Positions 56,838-64,000 of a stretch of DNA of 64,000 bases are shown one piece after another (positions within the stretch are counted from its first letter, which is position 1; the number at the start of each line of letters is the position of its first letter). Under the pieces are notes generated by a model. That model had not been told where the DNA came from and did no database searches. It saw only the letters and a list, made by a program, of their open reading frames with translations. The translations under genes and the position numbers were made by a program. The DNA lies in contig OX638370.1 of NCBI GenBank assembly GCA_951812925.1, forward strand, positions 28,015,964 through 28,079,963, given 5' to 3'. This DNA comes from Calliopum simillimum (taxonomy: Eukaryota > Arthropoda > Insecta > Diptera > Lauxaniidae).

Positions 56838-58345
56838 CAGCTTTTCCACTCTAAGTTAAACCTTTTCCACACCAAATTGATCTTTTTTCAATTCAATTTA
56901 ATTCTTTCCCAATTCAAAATAAACTTTCTGCAAATCAAAGTAAACTTTTTCCAAAACCCCCATTTTAAAAAATCCATTTAAACTTTTTCCAATTCGAAAT
57001 AGACACTTTTCAAATAAAATTAAACTTTTCTCCAAATTAAATTAAACCTTTCCCAAATCAAATTCTACATTTTCCAAATCAAATTAAACCTTTTCCAAAT
57101 CAAATGAAACCTTTTCTAAATCAAATTAAAACTTTTTATATCAAATCCCAAATCACATCAAACTCTCTGCAAATCAAATTATACTTTTTCCAAATCGAAA
57201 TAAACCTTCCTAAATCAAATTAAACCTTTGCCAAATCAAATTAAACTTTTTCCAAATAAAAAGACCTTTTCAAATAAAATTAAACTTTTTTTTTAACCTT
57301 TTCCAAATCAAATCAAACCTTTTCAAATCAAATTAAAACTTTTTATGTCAAATCTCAATTTTTCCAAATCATATTATACTTTTCTAAATCAAATTTAACC
57401 TTTGCCAAATAAAATTAAACTTTTTTCAAACCAAATTTAACTTTTTCCAAATTAAATTAAACCTTTCCCAAATCTAATTCAACATTTTCCAAATCAAATT
57501 GAACCTTTTCCAAATGAAATCAAACCTTTTCCAAATCAAATTAAAACTTTTTAAATCAAATCTAACTTTCCCAAGTCACATCAAACTTTCTGCAAATCAA
57601 ATTATACTTTTTCCAAATCGAAATAAACCTTTCTAAATCAAAAGACCTTTTTCAAAATTAAACTTTTTCCAAATTAAATTAAACCTTTCCCACGTCAGAT
57701 TCAACATTTTCCAAATCAAATTGAACGTTTTTCAAATCAAATCAACCTTTTTCCAAATCAAATTAAAACTTTTTTAATCAAATCTAACTTTTGCCAATTC
57801 ACATCAAACTTTCTGTAAATAAATTATACTTTTTCCAAATCGAAATAAACCTTTTTAAATCAAATTAAACCTTTGCCAAATCAAATTAAACTTTTTCCAA
57901 ATAAAAAAAGACCTTTTCAAATAAAATTAAACTTTTTTCAAAATTAAATTTAACCTTTCCTTCATCTAATTCAACATTTTCCAAATCAAATCAAATCTTT
58001 TTCAAATCAAATTAAAACTTTTTAAATCAAATCTAAATTTTTCCAATTCACATCAACCTTTTTGCAAATCAAATTATACTTTTTCCACATCACATTAAAC
58101 TTTCTGCAAATCAAATTTCACTTTTTCCAAATCTGATTAAACTTTTCTAAATCAAATTTAACCTTTGCCAAATCAAACTAAACTTTTCCCAAATCAAATT
58201 TAAATTTTTTCAAATAAAAGTAGACCTTTTTCAAATAAAATTAAACTTTTTTTCCAAATTAAATTAAACCTTCCCCAAATCAAATTCAACATTTTCCAAA
58301 TCAAATTTAACCTTTTCCAAATCGAATCAAACCTTTTCCAAATAT
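56838..58345. repeat. 21-bp satellite element 3 (single orientation)
   Basis: Begins TTTTCCACTCTAAGTTAAAC, the same terminus as the other two elements, then a degenerate array of CCTTTTCCAAATCAAATT to about 58345. Larger sub-blocks recur inside (for example around AAATCGAAATAAACCTT…TTTGCCAAATC), suggesting higher-order duplication of about 300-400 bp. No core and no inverted arm follow, so it may be a half element. Confidence 0.8.
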
Positions 58346-59455
58346 GCAAATATGCATATTGGAATATTGTAATGGTTTATGAAATCGGCATCGTATTTAT
58401 GATAAGCATTTATTCATATCTCAATTAGAAAAACATGAGTAATACATTTTTTGGGGTGCCTTATACTTTTGGACAAGGCTGTATCTTATAAGTTTTTGGA
58501 ACATTCAAAAAAAAATAGATAAATAAAAATTCAGAGAAGAAGCTTTATAAAACCGAAAAGCATAATTTAAAAACTTTAATTTCGAAACCATAAATTTACT
58601 TCCAAATTGCAGCCTATAGGGTATTAAAATACAACTTTGTTAAAAAAATGGACAAAAAAACAAATTGCAACACAATTGCCAAATACCCCAACAACGTTGC
58701 TCCCATGCTGACCATAAATATCCTTGAACTGTTTTTATCCTTGCATATTCTTACATGCATACTTACTTGCATACACAAATAGTTGTCGCGTAGTGTTATA
58801 AATATCGTATATACATATATATGTATATATTTTTTATAGTTGTTGTTGTTGTTGCTGCTATTGTTGCTGATTAAATTAAGTCCCAAGTCTTGTAGGAAAT
58901 TTTATAATGTTCTTTCTTTCTTTTATGCGGAAGTTTATTTACTGCTTACTTAGTATACTCTGTGTATCCTGTTTTTATTTTGTATAGAATGTACATTGTA
59001 CAAGTTATTGATTTAACATGGTACAGAGTATATGAAGCGAAAAGTCTTCTTATTCCATAGCTACTTAATCCTTATACATATTTACAGAAGGAATGGAAAT
59101 CTCATAAAAAATAAATACTTCTCTATCTTAATTTCTGTTACGTGACTTGAATCCAACGAATTTTATGGTTACCAAAATTCACAAAAATTAAGTAGGGGAA
59201 AATTACATTAGAAGATGGGCAAATATCGAAAAATACTATATATTATCAAGATGTGGCTTTTACGAAGCGCGTGCTTCAGTGAAAAAAATGCAGTCAACGT
59301 TGATTCTTGATATATTACTGTCCTTCAATGGTTATTTTTCCCGGTTTTTATCATCATTGGGTAATGATGGGAATTTGAAACCTACTATTTACAGTCGTCA
59401 GAATTGGATTTATTTTTCTCCTATCACGTCCAAATTCTAAGATATTTTTTCTTCC
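58346..59455. other. Spacer; possible Tc1-type terminus
   Basis: GGGTGCCTTATACTTTTGGA at about 58455 followed by CAAGGCTGTA resembles the inverted end of a Tc1-like transposon, but no partner end was found. The rest is AT-rich, with a TTGTTGTTGTTGCTGC tract near 58840. Confidence 0.4.
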
Positions 59456-60490
59456 TAGTGCAATATGGTATTCCCTACTTTAAAAAAATATTTTGATGTT
59501 GTATATTAGATAGTATCGATCCCCATGAAAAAAAAAAAGTTCGCTGTAAGCCCCCCATTTTGAAAGCTTAACGGTTTTGATTTTTAAGGAAAAAAAAATT
59601 TTTGTTTTTTCGACCCCTAAATAATACCTACGCTATTTGATTTTTTCTTATTGCGCCGCCATTTGAAGTCCGCTCATCAAGTATGGTATATCGTTGTAAA
59701 TGTCTTGATGTGAGCTATGTATCATTTATGGAAGTAATTTATCTCAAATGTTTTTTTCGATTAGTTAAGCTCATTAGCTCAGTTTCGACCACGCTAAAGT
59801 GCCAAGGGCACTTCATAGAATTAAAGCCCATAAAAAATCATAAAATTCATCTCTGCAAAGTTTCCTCAAATTATTAAAATTTCAGAAGTTATAGCGAATC
59901 AGTACAAAATATGAAAAAGAGGATGTTGCAAAAACGAAAATCATCCCCTAAAACTATGCAAAATTCTTTTTTATATCTCTGCAAACTGTTTGAAATGTCA
60001 AATGTTAAAAAAAAGAATATTGCATAGTTTTAGGGGACGATTTTCGCTTTTGAAACATCCTGTTTTTCAAATTTTGTTCTGAAATTTAAGATTCGCTATA
60101 ACTTCTTCGATTTCAACAATTTGAGGGAACTTTGTAGAGATGAATTTTATAATTTTTTATGGGCTTGGCACTTGGTAGAAACTGAGATAATGAGTACAAC
60201 TAGTCGAAAAAAACATTTAAAATAAATAAATTCTATAAATGAAATATAGCACACATCGACATTTACAACGATATACCATACTTGATGATCGGACGTCAAA
60301 TGGCGGAGCAATAGGAAAAAATCCAATAGCGAATTATTTAGAGGTCGAAAAAAAATTGTTTTTTCCTTAAAAATCAAAACCGATAAGCTTTCAAAATGTG
60401 GGGCTTACAGAGAACTTTTTTTTTGTATGGGGATCGATACTATCTAATATACAACTTCAGATATATCTTAAAGTAGAGAATATTGCACTA
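59456..60490. mobile_element. Near-perfect palindromic element, about 1.04 kb
   Basis: TAGTGCAATAT…TTCCCTACTTTAA at 59456 is inverted at the right end (…TATTGCACTA, 60490). Arms of about 500 bp pair through ATATTAGATAGTATCGATCC, GGTATATCGTTGTAAATGTC, ATCTCTGCAAAGTTTCCTCA and CCCTAAAACTATGCAA[AT]ATTC, with a loop of only about 50 bases near 59985. The TAG-type end suggests a hAT-like MITE, but the flanking octamers do not match. Non-coding. Confidence 0.85.
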
Positions 60491-60639
60491 TGATATGTGA
60501 TACTATCTTTTGTATATCATACTACATTTCTTCCAATGGCATTGGATAGCCTTAAGGTTTCTCAGCTAACTTTGCGGTTTGACTTTTTCAATGCGGTCTT
60601 ATTTTTAGAGTTACCATCCATTGGAGTAAATGTACGAGT

Positions 60640-60815
60640 ATTTAGTTTTAGGGGGCGATTTTAGTTTTTATACTGAGGTTTTAGATTCGCTATAACTTCT
60701 TCAATTTCAACAATTTGAGGGAACTTTGTAGAGATGAATTTTATGATTTTTAATGGGGTTCAATTCAAATAACGTATTATTTAGAGGTCGAAAAATTTGT
60801 TTTTTTCAAATAAGC
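60640..60815. repeat. Partial copy of the palindrome arm
   Basis: TTTAGGGGGCGATTTTAG, TTCGCTATAACTTCTTCAAT, ATTTGAGGGAACTTTGTAGA and TATTATTTAGAGGTCGAAAA occur in the order of the right arm at 60030-60360, with deletions. Confidence 0.8.
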
Positions 60816-60961
60816 TTCTTACTTGATGAAATATACTTTGTCACTTTAAAATCATAATTTTCCTAATGTGAGATTCCCAGTAAACCGTTGACATCTCTTT
60901 ATATGGTTTTAACTGACATCTTTTGCATTAGTAAGAAACTTTATTAAGGCGTGGTAGTTAA

Positions 60962-61158
60962 TAGTGATGAGCAAAATTAGTCTTGGTCTTGAGGTTTGGA
61001 AATTTTTAAAATCTAAAAATCTTTAGAAATTTTTTCAATACCAAGACCAAGACTTCACGCCCAAAATCAAGACCAAGATTTAATATCAAAACCAAGACCA
61101 AGACTCAATGTACAAAATCAAGACCAAGACCGCTATGGTCTTGGTTCGTTCATCACTA
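60962..61158. mobile_element. hAT-like MITE (AAGACC family), short copy
   Basis: 197 bp, starting TAGTGATGAGCAAAATTAG and ending GGTTCGTTCATCACTA, with several AAGACC units. The flanking octamers GTAGTTAA (60954-60961) and GTAGTCGA (61159-61166) match at six of eight positions, consistent with an aged target duplication. The GATAAAATCATC middle part is deleted. Confidence 0.82.
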
Positions 61159-61253
61159 GTAGTCGACTTTGGCTGCCATTTTAGTTTGGAAAAAGTCCAA
61201 TTAACATATCCTTTTATAATTTTCTTTGGAGTACTCGTTAAATTTGGTATAAT

Positions 61254-61372
61254 TCAGTATTACATTTGCTATTCCAATTTTTTGATTTGAGGTCAGAAAA
61301 AATAAATTGTGTTGTTACACAAAATTATATTTTTCTGACCTCAAGTCAAAAAATTGGGATAACAAATATGCT
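61254..61372. repeat. Hairpin, arms about 40 bp
   Basis: CAATTTTTTGATTTGAGGTC at about 61274 pairs with the complement at about 61336-61360, extending outwards through ATTTGCTATTC. Loop about 35 bases. Confidence 0.75.
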
Positions 61373-61829
61373 ATCGAATTAACTCAATTTCAACGTGGAC
61401 TCAAAAATAAACTATAAAGAGATATATTAATGAGACCTTTTTTATACTAAAATGGCCTCCAAAGTCAAAAAATAGAAAAAAATTTAAATTCAAGGTCCAG
61501 AACTTTGTGTAATACTTTTAAGCCCTATAAAATAAATACACTCTTTGAAAGCTCATATAATTAGCTAAAAGTTTTTTATGAAAAAGATTTCTCTAAGACT
61601 TTTTTTCTAAAAAAAAAATCAGAAAATCATTTTTAACCATATTACTCCTCCACCCCCAGTTGCAATTTTTTATTCACCAAGGCTTCCTCTACAACCCTAC
61701 AACCTCCCAGAAGCTTCGTAATATAATCGATTTTTCATTAACTTTAAAATTTTTTAATGATTCTCTGTTAAAAATTATCGAATAGGTACATATTTTCATA
61801 CCACGTACACCCAGGATATATTCACTTTG
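61373..61829. other. No gene seen
   Basis: AT-rich spacer with no recognisable gene or repeat. Confidence 0.45.
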
Positions 61830-62300
61830 TCCATCTGTTTGTAATGCGGAGAAGAAGGCGTGGCAGGTATGAAAAAGCTTACATACATACTTTTGATCAG
61901 TGTCACCTCCTGAGTCAATATAGCCGTCTGTCTTTCTGTCTGGATGTCCGTCTGTCGGTTTAATCATTTTAATATTTTTTGAGAGCAAGATTATTCGATT
62001 TAATTTTGTACACTGCAGCCGTCGTCAAATTTTAACTCGATTTATTTAAAATTAATAAAATCGGTCAACCGAACCGCCCACCGCCCATACAAAAAATATA
62101 TTCAAAATGCAACTTAAGGTACATTTTCCACGACAATGCAACCAAAATACACATAACTACAAGGGATAATAAGTGCAAGCGCTGAGCAGAAACTAGAAGA
62201 AACAAAAGGACGTAGCAAAAGCTTCAAAATGCTGTGCTGAAAACATTTTTTCTAGATAATCCACCGAAATTTCACCCAGACACTAAGTAAGGACTGCCCC
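61830..62300. repeat. Fly interspersed repeat, copy 2
   Basis: Matches 16975-17400 in order: GCGGAGAAG…GGCGTGGCAGGTAT, TTTTGATCAGTGTCACCTCC, TGTCCGTCTGTCGG, GCCGTCGTCAAA, CCGCCCATACAA, TTCAAAATGC, AACATTTTTTCTAGATAATC and TTTCACCCAGACACTAAG. It runs directly into the Tc1-like element. Confidence 0.75.
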
Positions 62301-62415
62301 AGAAAAATTTGACCCTTTTACTCCTTAAGATTATGATTTACCTGATGATCGTGCAGGTCGAAATATGGGTGCTATATTTTTTATATAACATAACGATTAA
62401 AAAAATATATAACAC

Positions 62416-62982
62416 TTGGCAGACCAACTTCAGACGATAAAGATATCTAGCAATCAAGAAAAAAAGAGCAAACTCATTTTGTACACTTGCATGCAAAAAC
62501 GAGAATTAAAATATTCAGCCATAGCTAAAAAAACAGGTGCATCAAAAATCACTGTCCAAAGGGTTATTTCGAATTATAGAAAGGGTCAACTTATTACGCG
62601 GAAAAAGAGTTTAGGTAGAAAAGCCAGTATAGACCCACAATTGGTGAAAAAACTGAAGCGCCTTTTTAATCAGAATCCCAACACTTCAGAAGGAGATATG
62701 GCTGCCAGAGCAGGAACCTCAAAATTTTCTATAAACAGACTAAAGAAAAAACTTAAGCTAAGAACCTACAGAGTTCAAAAACTACCAAACCGTTCCGATG
62801 AAAAGCAGTTAGAGGCTCAAAAGCGAGCTCGAAAGTTATATGTCGGTTACCTAACTTAATTTGACTGCTGCATAATGGACGATGAAACATGCGCTAAGGC
62901 AGATTTTAAACACCTAACAAGACACGAATTTTACACCTGTTCGGAGGAGGGGCAGATACAGAGAAATCAGGTACAAAACTAG
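62416..62982 (+). pseudogene. Tc1-like transposase 1, N-terminal half
   Basis: A 147-codon frame starts MADQLQTIKISSNQEKKSKL and includes helix-turn-helix segments SAIAKKTGASKITVQRVISN and EGDMAARAGTSKFSINRL with a basic linker (LGRKASIDP). After one in-frame TAA (62857-62859) the same frame continues FDCCIMDDETCAKADFKHLT and RHEFYTCSEEGQ. MDDET carries the first catalytic Asp of this Tc1/mariner subgroup. The rest of the catalytic domain is missing: about 62970 begins an unrelated Tc1-like sequence. One stop plus truncation make it non-functional. A possible terminal repeat (CTGCCCCAGAAAAATTTGAC) lies upstream at about 62304. Confidence 0.8.
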
Positions 62983-63365
62983 GGTAAAAGTGCGTCAAAC
63001 AACAATTTTAATCCTGCTGGCGATTCATTTATGGTCCACAAAATCAATACTAACCCACATTATTGGCTCCAAAAACCGTCTGGGATATACATCTAGAACT
63101 AAGTAAGTCGTACAGTGCAAAAACTGGCGGCTGCATGTCCCGAGTCCACAATTTTAAAGCCTAAGTAGCCCTTCATAAACAAAAAAAGCCAGAATAGCCT
63201 ACATTATTTTTCATATCGAGCTCAGTATTAGCACGCCCACAAAGATTAGGACTTTTAAAGCAACGTCATAATCATGGACGAGTCTAAATTTAACATATTT
63301 GAACCTGATGACATGACATACTTATGGCGGAAACGTAATATTGAACCGAATCGCAAAACCAAGTA
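62970..63365 (+). pseudogene. Tc1-like transposase 2, fragment
   Basis: A second Tc1-like gene piece in the plus direction. 62970-63205 encodes HTH-region remnants in shifted frames (NPHYWLQK, TVQKLAAACPES). 63262-63363 reads NVIIMDESKFNIFEPDDM then TYLWRKRNIEPNRKTK. NV-x-x-x-DESKFN-x-F…W-R-K is the first catalytic block of Tc1-type DDE transposases. Stops interrupt it just upstream (HKD, stop, DF, stop, SNV). Coding ends at 63365, where an inverted copy of the first part begins. Confidence 0.75.
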
Positions 63366-63369
63366 GACT

Positions 63370-63577
63370 TTTTTGATTTTTTTTTTTGCTTATGAAGGAC
63401 TACTCGGGACACGCAGCCGCCAGTTTTTGCACAGTACGAGTTACTTAGTTCTTCACGTATATCCCAGGCGATTTTTGGAGCCAATAATGTGGGTTAGTAT
63501 TGATTTTGTGGACCATAAATGAATCGTCAGCGGGATTAAAATTGTTGTTTGACTCACTTTTACCCTAATTTTGGACC
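63370..63577 (-). pseudogene. Inverted copy of Tc1-like HTH segment
   Basis: The reverse complement of about 63375-63577 matches 62970-63205 over some 200 bp (GGGTAAAAGTG[AC]GTCAAACA, TTTATGGTCCACAAAATCAA, AACCCACATTATTGGCTCC), with an 18-bp indel. It reads IAWDIREELSNSYCAKTGG and CVSRVVLHK, like the second half of a Tc1 paired-type HTH. With 62970-63365 it forms a large inverted duplication around the catalytic fragment. Confidence 0.75.
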
Positions 63578-64000
63578 CGATTTGCATTAACGAAGCTTTT
63601 AATTGTAATTTGCATTGTGGGTGGGACTCAAACTAACATATAAAGAAGATTAGCGCATAGATTGGCCGTTCTTAAAATGAATTATCACCGATTTTCGTTG
63701 CTGGACGACCCATTTATGCAAAATGCACTTTTTTACCCTCACATGTACATGATCAAACAAAAATTGGCTGCATCTGGTTGAGAATACCACACAGAGAACA
63801 TAGAAAAAGAAATTCTCATTAAATAACGCGAAACGCTGGCTCCAAAGGGAAAATAAGCATCTGCACGAAATAAACTGTGACTTGAATTTCTCCTGCTCAC
63901 TCGGTTTTTTCCGCCTTGAGCTTCTCGGAATCAAATTTTGGGGATTTTTTTTTACTTATTATGAACAATAGACGTGCCCGTCTAAGCTTGTATTTAAAAT
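63578..64000. other. Unassigned end of window
   Basis: A minus-strand frame at 63650-63934 starts MIPRSSRRKKPSEQEKFKSQ; its position upstream of the inverted Tc1 segment hints at a transposase N-terminus, but no domain can be defended. The window ends within this sequence. Confidence 0.3.

Overview
The window looks like AT-rich intergenic or intronic DNA from a fly, probably a higher dipteran. Three observations support this. One intron-interrupted gene resembles an insect gustatory receptor. The transposons are typical of flies: RTE- and Jockey/R1-type non-LTR fragments, mariner/Tc1/pogo-type DNA transposons and short hAT-like elements. There are also two copies of the fly repeat that carries a 'TTCTTGATCAG…GTCCGTCTGTC' signature. 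I see no bacterial-type operons, no CRISPR array and no convincing tRNA or rRNA gene. Species and chromosome position cannot be told from the sequence.

Layout. 1-7.4 kb: dispersed repeats, an inverted-repeat element (841-1870) split by a 5'-truncated RTE copy, and a five-unit 111-bp tandem repeat. 7.4-9.4 kb: a 2-kb foldback-like element. 11.0-13.0 kb: a palindromic element with a perfect 8-bp target duplication and a second insertion in its left arm. 13.36-14.52 kb: 232 perfect copies of TTAGG, the canonical insect telomere unit, at an interstitial site. 14.5-20 kb: mostly unassigned DNA, a 140-bp tandem repeat and a Jockey/R1-type RNase H fragment. 20.6-25.4 kb: hAT-like MITEs, one nested in another and carrying 111 copies of a hexamer, plus a TA-flanked MITE and another palindrome. 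27.5-31.6 kb: two blocks of a 19-bp AT-rich satellite, one between direct repeats. 34.4-36 kb: a pogo-like remnant with a PHD-type zinc finger, then four 121-bp GC-box units. 38.3-39.7 and 43.2-44.0 kb: two more RTE copies. 44.1-45.1 kb: a second pogo-like remnant. 45.3-46.0 kb: a 27-bp satellite. 46.1-47.1 kb: the gustatory receptor-like gene, minus strand. 48.4-49.6 kb: a dead mariner-like transposon, minus strand. 50.7-58.3 kb: three blocks of a 21-bp satellite, two of them mirror images around a shared core (foldback architecture). 59.5-60.5 kb: another palindrome. 61.8-64 kb: the fly-repeat copy and a jumble of Tc1-like transposase pieces, including a head-to-head inverted duplication.

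The receptor is the only plausible host gene, and its last transmembrane exon was not found. All other recognisable coding sequence is decayed transposon. No multi-gene pathway is present. The notable biology is structural: repeated expansion of short tandem arrays inside inverted-repeat elements, several long palindromes, a nested insertion series that can be dated relative to one another, and the long TTAGG block in what appears to be a fly. All boundaries and repeat counts were read by eye.
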